Source: Flavonifractor porci
GTDB taxonomy: Bacteria; Bacillota; Clostridia; Oscillospirales; Oscillospiraceae
Direction of reading: 5' to 3'
NCBI RefSeq assembly: GCF_037572415.1
Contig: NZ_JBBHLB010000009.1
Span: 62,001-126,000 of the forward strand
DNA: 64,000 bases
Each line of letters opens with the position of its first letter. The first letter of the stretch is position 1. Under the pieces are notes generated by a model. It did no database searches. It was not told the origin of the DNA and saw only the letters and a program-made list of their open reading frames with translations. Below are positions 53,201 through 60,174 of the stretch, in pieces. The translations under genes were made by a program, and so were the position numbers.

Positions 53201-56200
53201 GATGGCGATGGGGTCCACATCGTCCAGATTATCCTGTTCGACCTGGGTGTAGAAGCGATCCTCCTTGATGAGCTGGGCAATCCGGCGCTGCACCTTGGGC
53301 CAGGGCAGTGCCGTTCCTTCGGGGCTTTCCGGGCGGATCGCAAACGGGGTTTTACCATCGCCACCATCAAACTCATGGGCCAGCCATGCTGCGGTGTCTC
53401 TTTCTCGCGCATGGTCTTTCATGTAGCGGACAACGGCGTGTTTGCTCTCGATTTTGCCATTCCAGTCCTGGATAGCCTTGTCGATGTCATTGTCCGAGAG
53501 AGGACGCAGCAGCTCATGGAGCTTGGGATAGGTCTCGTCTATGACTTCCCGATGAAGGCGCTGCCGGAACTCCGGGGTGTCAGAATAGAGGCGAAGCAGC
53601 CCCATATTACCGGACCCCAGGACAGCACGGCGAATAGCGGCGTTGCCCTCGATCACGGCGTTCTCGTAGTCACTATGACCGCAGGCGTTCCGGTATCTGA
53701 TGTCCTGGGTAACAGCCTCCAGCACGATGGGCTTGTATTGCTCATGCAGCTCCCGAATCGTAGGGGCTGCGTTTGCTTCGGTATCCCGGAATACTCTGGT
53801 CCCGTCTGCGCCAAACTCCGCTTCCTGGGCATTGATGTGCTGTTCTGCCTCATGGTCGATAGAGGGCATGGAATATTCCTGACGCTCTTTGCCGCCCTCC
53901 GGGACAGCGGAAATGGTCACATCATGCTTATCCCGTAGCTGTTCCACAGCCTGCTCCAACCGATTTGCCGGAAAGCCGCACATTTCTACACGGCCACCGC
54001 CGGGAATAGCGCGAGTCGTGAGATTGAGTTCCAATTCCGCAGCAGCAGTTTTGGCGTCCTCACCGTATAGCTCAAAGAAATCGCCCATCTGATACAGGAC
54101 CATATCATCCGGGTGGCGCTCCTTGACGCCATTGTATTCCCATACAGTCGGGTCCGGCTGCTGGGCTTGCAGGGCATCTTCTTCCGCCAGGGCCTTCTCT
54201 GCCTGGATTTTGTCATACTCCGCCTGTTCCTGTTCGGTGAGATAGCGTCCCTTCTGGATCAGGTTGGTAATCCGTTTGGCAACTTTCTCCCAGGTGAAAT
54301 GCACATCCGGGCAGCCGTCTTTTTTGTAGTGCAGACCTTTTCCGTCGTGGCTTTCATCGCTTTTCATTGCACCGGACAGGGCATGGGAGTGACCGCCAAT
54401 ACCATACTCGTGTTTGAGAAAATCCACCTTTTCCTTATCCGTATGGGGTTCCTGGAAAAAGGTGAAAACTCGGCCCTTACCGCCTTCAAATCCGCTGCCT
54501 CTGGTCATGGCGGCGTCGATCTCGTCCTCAGAGATAAACTGCTTGACCGAAGGTTCTTCCGTCAACTGAGAGGTAAAGGTGGTGCGAGGCAAGGACAGAT
54601 CTCGCAGGTTCTCCCAAATCTCTTTGGGCTTGTGGTAGTGGAAGCGCAGCAAATCCCGATCCTGTTGGTAGGCCGTCCAGAACGCGGCATATTCTTCCGC
54701 AAGGTTCTGGCGAAACTCCGGGCTTTTCAGCTGCTCGGTGAGCCATGCGGATTCCTCCGGGAAACCGCGCCCCGGATTGTTGGCAAGGCTGGGCAGATAC
54801 CCGGCTTCTCTGGCTTCCTCGCTGAAATCGTGATACAATTCCCAGAATCTTTCCGCAAGGAGGGAGCGTTCATAGCCCGCTGCCTCAGCCAGCTCCACAT
54901 TGGTGGCAAACTGGCCGTCCTGCAAAAGCTGGCCGATACGCTCGGCGGCACTCTCCCAGGAAATGACCTGGGCGGACTTGTCGTAACGGGCTGTTTTGCC
55001 GTGGGACAGATGGATTCCATCCTCGGCATACCATGCAGTGATGCTGCCGATCCCATTGCCGCCATGGTACAGATTTTTCAGGGTGTCTGCGATCTCGGCG
55101 GTGGACTTCTGCTCCTCAAAGGCCGCGACAATGCGCTCTCTCTGGCGATAGGTGTTTCCGCCCAGCCGCAGCACATGGTCGATGTCAGCCTGGGCAAAAG
55201 AAAAAGCAGAGGATGTTTTCACATTCTCTGCTTCATCTATGATTCTGATTTGTTCTGCTTCGGAGAGGAAGAAACTCAGCTGTGAATAAGCTCCGCCATC
55301 AGAATCTCCTCGGCCTGGGCCTTGCAGGTGTTCATCAGGCCCACCCACTTCATCGGGTCTCTGGCTTTCAACTGCTCCGTCGCGCCTGCTGCCGCCGCCA
55401 GCTGGGGCATCATCTGCTCCAGACGGCTGTTCGCCGTCTCGTCGATCTCCAGCAGGTGCGGGTACAGCTTCTCGGTCAGTAGCAACTGATTGTAGATCAG
55501 GGGTCGGTGGTCCTTCAGGTACGCTTTCCGCATCCTGCCGTACTTGCCCAAGGGCTTCTCCGGCTGTTCGGTCAGCTTCAGGTCGGGAATCTGATAATCT
55601 CCGTTCATGGTGTAAGTCAGGTTGTTCTCCATGCGTAACACTCCTTTCCGCGAGTTGCTCGCGCTCATAGTTCTGGATGGTGACGCCGATCTGCCGCAGC
55701 ACCTGCTGATTCATCTGGCTGACCGCTGCGCCCAACGCCCCAACCGTGGCCGGGGTATTGAAATCGAAAATCGGCATGAAGTCCTCATGCTGGAAATATT
55801 GTTCCGTATCCAGCCCACAGCGGGACATCAGGGCGTAGGCAATGCTGACGGTGGCGGCGGACTTAAATTGGACTTCGATGTTGAGATCATCGTACTCCTC
55901 CAGGAACGAACCGTCAACGATGTAGCGGAAGTCCTGCTGATGCTCGTCCCAATACTCACTCGCCAGTTTTCCAGCCACATCAATGAGCTGCTGGGCAAGA
56001 TTGTCACCGGCAACGCCGTAGTTGCGTTCCAGCATGGCCGACACAGGCCCAATGTGCTGTTCCTCCAGCTGCCACAGCCAGGGGGTACGGGAGTGTTCGC
56101 GGGTGCCGGTGTCGGAAATATCGAACACATAGCGCAGGCGGGGCTTGTCGCCGGAATCGTCCACCAGGGCAATACCCTTGGAGCCACGGCGCACATACCG

Positions 56201-56404
56201 GCCCATTTTTTCATTCCATAAATCATACTCGGCGCAGGCGGTGGCATCCGGGCGCTGGGCGTAAATCATCATCTGCTCATGGAACGGGTACTTATATAGG
56301 CGGGCGGCAGTAGTGAGAAAGGCCGTCCATTCTTTCCAGCTGCCCACAAGCTGGGTCGATACCTGTTCGGCCATCTGCCGGTAAAATTCAGCTTTGGATG
56401 GCAT
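47234..56404 (-). CDS. Giant conjugative-element protein: ArdC-like, MutS-I-like, DNA methylase and SNF2-type helicase domains
   Basis: About 3056 residues from ATG 56404 (GGGAGG 10 bases upstream). Order: an N-terminal region resembling ArdC/LtrC (MIYAQRPDATACAEYDLWNE); a low-complexity linker (about 245-380) rich in Asp, Arg, Gly and Pro; LPD-type repeats; a MutS domain I-like piece (YQMGDFFELYGEDAKTAAAE, about 769); an adenine methylase (GNILEPSCGVGNFFGMLPEE with NVPFGQY, about 1540-1605); and a helicase core (LLAHEVGAGKTFEMVAAAME near 2209, FVDEAHNYKN near 2373, QRKGRIERQGNQN near 2737). Such proteins are conserved in Tn1549-like elements and are thought to protect or process transferred DNA. 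A second gene, a TnpV-family ORF, is nested in another frame of the linker. Confidence 0.92.
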   Translation of the reverse strand: MPSKAEFYRQMAEQVSTQLVGSWKEWTAFLTTAARLYKYPFHEQMMIYAQRPDATACAEYDLWNEKMGRYVRRGSKGIALVDDSGDKPRLRYVFDISDTGTREHSRTPWLWQLEEQHIGPVSAMLERNYGVAGDNLAQQLIDVAGKLASEYWDEHQQDFRYIVDGSFLEEYDDLNIEVQFKSAATVSIAYALMSRCGLDTEQYFQHEDFMPIFDFNTPATVGALGAAVSQMNQQVLRQIGVTIQNYEREQLAERSVTHGEQPDLHHERRLSDSRPEADRTAGEALGQVRQDAESVPEGPPTPDLQSVATDREAVPAPAGDRRDGEQPSGADDAPAGGGSRRDGAVESQRPDEVGGPDEHLQGPGRGDSDGGAYSQLSFFLSEAEQIRIIDEAENVKTSSAFSFAQADIDHVLRLGGNTYRQRERIVAAFEEQKSTAEIADTLKNLYHGGNGIGSITAWYAEDGIHLSHGKTARYDKSAQVISWESAAERIGQLLQDGQFATNVELAEAAGYERSLLAERFWELYHDFSEEAREAGYLPSLANNPGRGFPEESAWLTEQLKSPEFRQNLAEEYAAFWTAYQQDRDLLRFHYHKPKEIWENLRDLSLPRTTFTSQLTEEPSVKQFISEDEIDAAMTRGSGFEGGKGRVFTFFQEPHTDKEKVDFLKHEYGIGGHSHALSGAMKSDESHDGKGLHYKKDGCPDVHFTWEKVAKRITNLIQKGRYLTEQEQAEYDKIQAEKALAEEDALQAQQPDPTVWEYNGVKERHPDDMVLYQMGDFFELYGEDAKTAAAELELNLTTRAIPGGGRVEMCGFPANRLEQAVEQLRDKHDVTISAVPEGGKERQEYSMPSIDHEAEQHINAQEAEFGADGTRVFRDTEANAAPTIRELHEQYKPIVLEAVTQDIRYRNACGHSDYENAVIEGNAAIRRAVLGSGNMGLLRLYSDTPEFRQRLHREVIDETYPKLHELLRPLSDNDIDKAIQDWNGKIESKHAVVRYMKDHARERDTAAWLAHEFDGGDGKTPFAIRPESPEGTALPWPKVQRRIAQLIKEDRFYTQVEQDNLDDVDPIAIRETLAQRGIVDGHVVDPEKLDNDPFIQQVMRDVEAISRETTQADQPEQPSSGDSRVPVSDEEYAAARGTVRERTSYDPTVPPYNVGDIVYLDDLAHRITELRDDTVQLLPTGMSYPIYRAESRERFEQLLREDNRNDFYTEFLPANLDTVDQDLRDVLAHGLIGEADKAELSELLRNGKSNQEVALWLSRAYPNIVETMELETGETADYRTMPEGIELEVLDADEKRLAMLFFQWSEVAPLLRGMYARQLDGFGQERPEPAAEAPTFQSETVAVYPGDKNHLPYDVVVQTLRTNEPEPPTPVTELEKTPDEVLDEHPVSIQVNGEWQTFPNVKAAEKASYEEYKANLSRTAENFRITDDHLGEGGPKAKFQANVEAIKLLKYLEETTGQATPEQQQVLSRYVGWGGLADAFDPDKESWSKEYAQLKELLTPEEYAAARGSTLNAHYTSPTVIKAIYEAVGRMGFETGNILEPSCGVGNFFGMLPEEMRNSRLYGVELDSISGRIAQQLYPKADITVAGFETTDRRDFYDLAIGNVPFGQYQVRDKAYDKLNFSIHNYFFAKALDQVRPGGVVAFVTSRYTMDAKDSTVRRYLAQRAELLGAIRLPNNAFKANAGTEVVSDIIFLQKRDRPLDIVPEWTQTGQTEDGFSINRYFLDHPEMVLGRQEPESTAHGMDYTVNPIEGLELADQLHDAVKYIRGTYQEAELPELGEGEAIDTSIPADPNVKNYSYTVVDGDVYYRENSRMVRPDLNATAEARVKGLVGLRECVQQLIDLQMDAATPDSAIQDKQAELNRLYDSFSAKYGLINDRANRLAFADDSSYYLLCALEVIDEDGKLERKADMFTKRTIKPHKAVDTVDTASEALAVSISEKACVDMAYMSELTGKTGDELAAELQGVIFRVPGQLEKDGTPHYVTADEYLSGNVRRKLRQAQRAAQQDPSFAVNVEALTAAQPKDLDASEIEVRLGATWIDKEYIQQFMYETFDTPFYLQRNIEVNYSSFTAEWQITGKSSVSQNNVAAYTTYGTSRANAYKILEDSLNLRDVRIYDTVEDADGKERRVLNAKETTLAAQKQQAIRDAFKDWIWKDPDRRQALVRQYNEEMNSTRPREYDGGHITFGGMNPAITLREHQKNAIAHVLYGGNTLLAHEVGAGKTFEMVAAAMESKRLGLCQKSLFVVPNHLTEQWASEFLRLYPSANILVTTKKDFETHNRKKFCARIATGDYDAIIMGHSQFEKIPISRERQERLLQEQIDEITEGIAEVKYSGGERFTVKQLERTKKSLEARLEKLQAEGRKDDVVTFEQLGVDRLFVDEAHNYKNLFLYTKMRNVAGLSTSDAQKSSDMFAKCRYMDELTGNRGVIFATGTPVSNSMTELYTMQRYLQYDRLQELNMTHFDCWASRFGETVTALELAPEGTGYRARTRFSKFFNLPELMNLFKEVADIKTADQLNLPTPEVEYHNIVAQPTEHQKEMVQVLSERASRVHSGSVDPSEDNMLKITGDGRKLGLDQRIINQLLPDEPGTKVNQCVGNIMQIWRDGEADKLTQLVFCDISTPQAAPSKKAAKQLDNPTLHALEQAVPLDEPEPAFTIYEDIRQKLIAQGMPAEQIAFIHEAKTEVQKKELFSKVRTGQVRVLLGSTSKMGAGTNVQDRLVALHDLDCPWRPGDLAQRKGRIERQGNQNPLVHVYRYVTEGTFDAYLWQTVENKQKFISQIMTSKSPVRSCDDVDETALSFAEIKALCAGDPRIKERMDLDVEVARLKLMKADHQSKQYRLEDQLLKYFPQEIETNKGFIKGFEADLETLAAHPHPDDGFAGMEIRGDVLTDKENAGAALLDACKEVKGSEPVQIGSYRGFTMSVEFSAWKQEYTLLLKGQMTHRASLGTDPRGNLTRIDNALAQMPQRLEAVKNQLDNLYQQQAAAKEEIGKPFPFEDDLRVKSARLVELDTLLNIDGKGHAQPETVVAKSARPSVLDSLKRPVPPRSSEKKPKQHEEVR
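55276..55632 (-). CDS. tnpV: TnpV-family protein encoded inside the giant helicase gene in another frame
   Basis: 118 residues from ATG 55632, 8 bases after AAAGGAG. The sequence follows the TnpV family throughout: YTMNGDYQIPDLKLTEQPEK, PLGKYGRMRKAYLKDHRP, YNQLLLTEKLYPHLLEIDET, and the end DPMKWVGLMNTCKAQAEEIL. The whole gene lies on the same strand as the giant gene but in a different frame, over codons coding for the low-complexity linker. TnpV proteins are small Clostridial transposon proteins of unknown function. A full family match plus its own ribosome-binding site make a chance frame unlikely. Which frame is older is discussed in the findings. Confidence 0.85.
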   Translation of the reverse strand: MENNLTYTMNGDYQIPDLKLTEQPEKPLGKYGRMRKAYLKDHRPLIYNQLLLTEKLYPHLLEIDETANSRLEQMMPQLAAAAGATEQLKARDPMKWVGLMNTCKAQAEEILMAELIHS

Positions 56405-56481
56405 GGTTTTCTGTCCTCCCTTCATGTTAAATAGAAATGGGGCGGCACATCAGGCCGCCCCACTGGATCTTTGTGTGGTTC

Positions 56482-56697
56482 TTACTCGTCGAAATCCGGG
56501 AACAGCTCCAGCTCGGCAAACTCGGCGTCGCTCATGGCCTGGAGCTTGCCCAGGGCACTGTCGGTCAGCTCCCGCAGCTCGGCTTCCTCCGGCGAAAGCT
56601 CACCGCGCATCTCCGTCAGAGCGTCGATCAGCCCGGTGCGACTGCCGGTGTTGTAGATGCAAAGAAGGTTCGTTTCCTCAAAAGTGAAGTTTCCCAT
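56482..56697 (-). CDS. Transposon-transfer assisting family (TTAF) protein
   Basis: 71 residues from ATG 56697, with AAAGGGAG upstream. The pattern NFTFEETNLLCIYNTGSRTG, then LIDALTEMRGELSPEEAELR and KLQAMSDAEFAELELFPDFD, matches the small acidic TTAF proteins of Clostridial conjugative transposons. The name comes from proposed help in transfer; the mechanism is unknown. It lies between the CHC2/ArdC-like gene (1-base gap) and the giant helicase, all on one strand. Confidence 0.85.
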   Translation of the reverse strand: MGNFTFEETNLLCIYNTGSRTGLIDALTEMRGELSPEEAELRELTDSALGKLQAMSDAEFAELELFPDFDE

Positions 56698-56698
56698 A

Positions 56699-59600
56699 TC
56701 AAATCTCCCTTTCCGCGCTCTTTTTGGGCGCTGTCTTTTTGTGTTCCGCCTTGGGCTGGTTTTTCAGCTGCTCCATGACGGACTTTTTCTTTTCCCGGTC
56801 CTCCCGGTGGGCAGCGGCAGCCAAATCCATGAGAGAGATCGGCTGGCCGCTGCGGGCCTGCTGTTCCAACTGGGCCACTGCCGGCTCCTTGGGGCCGTTG
56901 TTGATGATCCCGTCGATCATGCCGTAATCATCTTCCACCGCCATTTCCGCATTTCTCAGCGAATTTTCCGGCAAGAAACCCGGCACCTGGGTGAAACCAA
57001 CACTGTCGCAGTAATGACAGGATACCTGACCATTCTGCTTGATGGCAACGATGTCACTGACACTCATAGACGGGCTGTGAAAATCCACCGGTTTTTGCAG
57101 ATTGAACTGCTCATACAGCCTTTCCAGCTGCTCCATGGTACTGCCAGAACCGTCCAGAGGGGCGGTGTAGATAAGGTCATAGTTGCTCCGCTCTACGGAC
57201 AGATTGTGGGATTGCAGCCAATCCAGATTCATAAAACGCACATTCTGCGGATCGTCCTGGCTCACCTGATAAATAGCAAAACAGTTTCCCTCATGGGAAA
57301 GAAATGCCTGTTCTCGTTCCAACTGCCGATCCTGTCGTTCCAAAACTTTTTCGTGAAACTCCGGGCTTTCCTCCCATTCCTCGCGGGACACAGCAAAGAT
57401 ACCGTCATGGGCGTCCAGGTCAGCGGTATCAAAGGCCATTTCCGGGTTTTCGCCCTCTTGGATAATGTAAACAGTCAGGTCACGATCCATCAGCTCATAG
57501 GCTCTCTCTTTGGAGAGGGGCAGCAAATCGCTGTCCAAGTAGCCACACTTCTCCAGATCATCCTGGGTCAGCACCGGGTCCGGCATGGGATACTCGTCCA
57601 ACGCCTGCTCCTGGACATCCGGCAGCTGGGTGGCGGCTGCTTCTGCGGTCTGCTGGTAGGCGGCCTCCTGCAAAGTCTCGATCATGGACAGCGGCGCATA
57701 CTTGATGGACTTGCCGCCCATCCCCAGGTCCTCGCAGATATGGCTTACCGCTGTGGAACGGCCCATATCCGGCCCGTCCAACTGGCCGCCGTCCATCTGC
57801 TTCATGGTTGCCACATCGTAGAGCGTGTAGTCCCAGCCGGTGTCACAGGGCTGAACATGAAGGTAGCTGGTATCATCCAGTACCAACAGGGCCTCCCGGT
57901 ACTCGGCGCTGGGCTGGACACTTTCGGTATTTTCCGGCTCGGTCAGCTGTTCCGGTTCAGTCATCGGCACCAGCTGATCCAGGCGTCCCATAAGCTCGGC
58001 AGCTTTTTGGGTGGTTTCATCTGGTTCGTCCTCGTTCACGATATTCTGGAGCCATTCGCGTACACCGCTGGCATCTCCGCTTCGGAGTGTGGCAGTCAGT
58101 TCGTGCAGTGCGTCCTCACGGCTATCTGCATTGTTCCGATACTCATAAGGGTCATAATCAAAAGTGAACTGGTCGATGTCTGCCGCCAGCTGCTCGATAG
58201 GGTCCCGCTCCGGGGCGGCAGTCAGGTCAATGCCGCGCTCCTTGCAGATTTCCTTGTAATTGCGCTCGATGTCGTTAATCAGCTCGCTGGAAGTCTTGTT
58301 GATAGTCTCCAGACTGGCCCGCAGCTCCTTCAGTTCCTTGTCCTTCGACCAGGAAGCGATGTAGCCAAAACTGTTTTCGCCGGTCTGGATGCCGAAATAC
58401 TGACAGACCGCATAGGAAATGCTCTCGGCCTCCACTTCCTCGGTGTTGCGGTTCTTGGCGGCCTGTTTCACCGCCGTCAGATCTTCCTCCACCTCCAGCC
58501 GCCACTCAAACCGATTCTCGTCCACAAAGTGCCAGCCTTCCTCGGCGGCGGCCTGTTCCGCCTCTGCTTCGGTGGCGAAGTCCAGACGGAAGTCATGCTT
58601 GGTGCCGCCCTCGCTCACCATCACGATCTTCCAGGTCGATTCCGCTTCATGCTTTTTGGGGTCGTGGAGCTTGCTGTGCGCGGTTTCATGGACAGCGGCA
58701 GAAACGGTCTGCACCTCGCTCATGCCTTCCCGGATGGCGATCCGCTGCTGGTCAGAGGAAAAATAGCCGTCCATGTTCTCGGCCATCGGCTCAAACTCGA
58801 TGGGAACGGGGGCCGAGCGGCGCAGAGCTTCCATGAAAGCCTCATAGTGCGGCACCGTCCCGGACAGGCTGGAAGCCAGCTCCGGCAGGGGCTTGCCGTC
58901 CGTCTGGCTCACATCAAACACCTTCACCGGGCGGAACATGGGGATTTCGATTTCCTTTTCCTCCATGACCGCCTTGCCGTCTGCGTCCAGGATGGGGGCA
59001 TGGGTGTCCGGGTCGCGCTTCATTTCCTCGATTTTCTTTTTGTAGGGCGTGGGGGCGATGATGGTGATGCCATGCTCGCCCTTTTTCACATGGCGTTCAA
59101 ACTGGTTTTTCCATTTGTTGAACCCGGCCACCAGGGTGGCGTCCGGGCGCTGCATATAGATGAGCATGGTGTTGTTGACGGAGTAGCGGTGGAACTTGGA
59201 CATGACGGACAGATAGCGCATATACTTCTCGCTCTCAAACAGTTCCTTGATACCCTGTTCAATGCCCGCTGTGATCTCTTGTAACCGTTCTCGATTGGTG
59301 GGCTTATCAGCCATGAATTTCACTCTCCTTTCCAATTTGGCTATTTCTGATTGATGTTCGGCAATCCACAGCTTTTGCTCCTCCGGGCTGTTCTCCAGAA
59401 AAAAATCCAGCAGATAGCCCACATAGTCCTTTTTCTGGATTGCCTCCATGAATCGGGGATGTGGATTTTCCTCCGGTGTTTTGGGTGTGTAGTCCGTTTC
59501 CCACTTGCGGAGCAAATGAAAGTAGTCGGCCAGGACACGAAAGGCATGGTCTCGGTCCTCCTTGAATTTCTGCGCCTCGGATTTCTGCCGGACATAACGT

Positions 59601-59890
59601 CGCCGGGGAGGGGCCTGACTGTCATAAGCCAGGCCAAAATCCTGGGCCAGCTTCTCGGCGGCCTCTTTGGGGGACAGATTGTAGAGCCTCGCTGTGAAGT
59701 CGATCACATCGCCGGTGGCTCCGCAGCCAAAGCAGTAAAAATATTCCTCGTTCAGCTTCATGCTGGGATTTTTGTCATCGTGGAAGGGACAACAGGCCAT
59801 GCCGCTCCGATTGACCTCGATTCCGTACATCTGCGCTGCTTCTCGGACGGTGATGGACTGCTTGACAGCCTCAAAGACACTTTCAGCCAT
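56699..59890 (-). CDS. CHC2 zinc-finger / ArdC-like zincin / YodL-DUF4316-type fusion protein
   Basis: 1063 residues. Residues 1-100 form a DnaG-type CHC2 zinc finger (CCPFHDDKNPS, then YCFGCGATGDVIDF). Around 215-300 lies an ArdC-like domain (KFHRYSVNNTMLIYMQRPDA, then VKKGEHGITIIAP), with HETAHSKLHD near 401 resembling a metal-binding HExxH-type motif. The C-terminal half (ADLDAHDGIFAVSREEWEES, then NCFAIYQVSQDD and YDLIYTAPL) is the YodL/DUF4316-type region. In related elements the CHC2 part and the rest are often separate genes. Here they are in one frame, but ATG 59314 (residue 193) retains a strong internal AAAGGAG site, so an 871-residue shorter product is likely as well. ArdC-like proteins protect entering DNA. 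Confidence 0.85.
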   Translation of the reverse strand: MAESVFEAVKQSITVREAAQMYGIEVNRSGMACCPFHDDKNPSMKLNEEYFYCFGCGATGDVIDFTARLYNLSPKEAAEKLAQDFGLAYDSQAPPRRRYVRQKSEAQKFKEDRDHAFRVLADYFHLLRKWETDYTPKTPEENPHPRFMEAIQKKDYVGYLLDFFLENSPEEQKLWIAEHQSEIAKLERRVKFMADKPTNRERLQEITAGIEQGIKELFESEKYMRYLSVMSKFHRYSVNNTMLIYMQRPDATLVAGFNKWKNQFERHVKKGEHGITIIAPTPYKKKIEEMKRDPDTHAPILDADGKAVMEEKEIEIPMFRPVKVFDVSQTDGKPLPELASSLSGTVPHYEAFMEALRRSAPVPIEFEPMAENMDGYFSSDQQRIAIREGMSEVQTVSAAVHETAHSKLHDPKKHEAESTWKIVMVSEGGTKHDFRLDFATEAEAEQAAAEEGWHFVDENRFEWRLEVEEDLTAVKQAAKNRNTEEVEAESISYAVCQYFGIQTGENSFGYIASWSKDKELKELRASLETINKTSSELINDIERNYKEICKERGIDLTAAPERDPIEQLAADIDQFTFDYDPYEYRNNADSREDALHELTATLRSGDASGVREWLQNIVNEDEPDETTQKAAELMGRLDQLVPMTEPEQLTEPENTESVQPSAEYREALLVLDDTSYLHVQPCDTGWDYTLYDVATMKQMDGGQLDGPDMGRSTAVSHICEDLGMGGKSIKYAPLSMIETLQEAAYQQTAEAAATQLPDVQEQALDEYPMPDPVLTQDDLEKCGYLDSDLLPLSKERAYELMDRDLTVYIIQEGENPEMAFDTADLDAHDGIFAVSREEWEESPEFHEKVLERQDRQLEREQAFLSHEGNCFAIYQVSQDDPQNVRFMNLDWLQSHNLSVERSNYDLIYTAPLDGSGSTMEQLERLYEQFNLQKPVDFHSPSMSVSDIVAIKQNGQVSCHYCDSVGFTQVPGFLPENSLRNAEMAVEDDYGMIDGIINNGPKEPAVAQLEQQARSGQPISLMDLAAAAHREDREKKKSVMEQLKNQPKAEHKKTAPKKSAEREI

Positions 59891-59892
59891 GC

Positions 59893-60174
59893 TTACTCAT
59901 TGCCTTTCTTGGGGGTGGGCGGCCTGTATCCGGCAGCCTTGGCCAGTTCACTGGCTGCCTTACGGCGCTCGGCGCTGTACGGTTCCCGGACGGACACACA
60001 GCGTTTGGGAACGAGAAAGGTCTGGCGATCCTTTTTCACAATCTGGTCCGGGTATTTCTCTGCCAGTCGCCGCAGCTTCTCCAGCAGCCGGGGGTCATGG
60101 GTATAGACCTCGGCGGTGGCTTCGGCCTGGTTGTAGAGGATGATGGTTTCCTGTTCATAGCGTGAGAGCTTCAT
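59893..60174 (-). CDS. Small conserved element protein, unknown
   Basis: 93 residues from ATG 60174, overlapping the topoisomerase stop by 4 bases (ATGA). Features: SRYEQETIILYNQAEATAEV, YTHDPRLLEKLRRLAEKYPD and FLVPKRCVSVREPYSAERRK, with a basic, Pro-rich end. It is a regular member of Tn1549-like transfer operons between topB and the CHC2/ArdC-like genes. Probably a small alpha/beta nucleic-acid-binding protein; function unknown. Confidence 0.7.
   Translation of the reverse strand: MKLSRYEQETIILYNQAEATAEVYTHDPRLLEKLRRLAEKYPDQIVKKDRQTFLVPKRCVSVREPYSAERRKAASELAKAAGYRPPTPKKGNE

Noticed and set aside
56657..59284. An 875-codon + strand frame
   Set aside because: It is antisense to the CHC2/ArdC-like gene, which has clear zinc-finger and ArdC-like motifs. 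The frame reads as low-complexity hydrophobic sequence without domain features.
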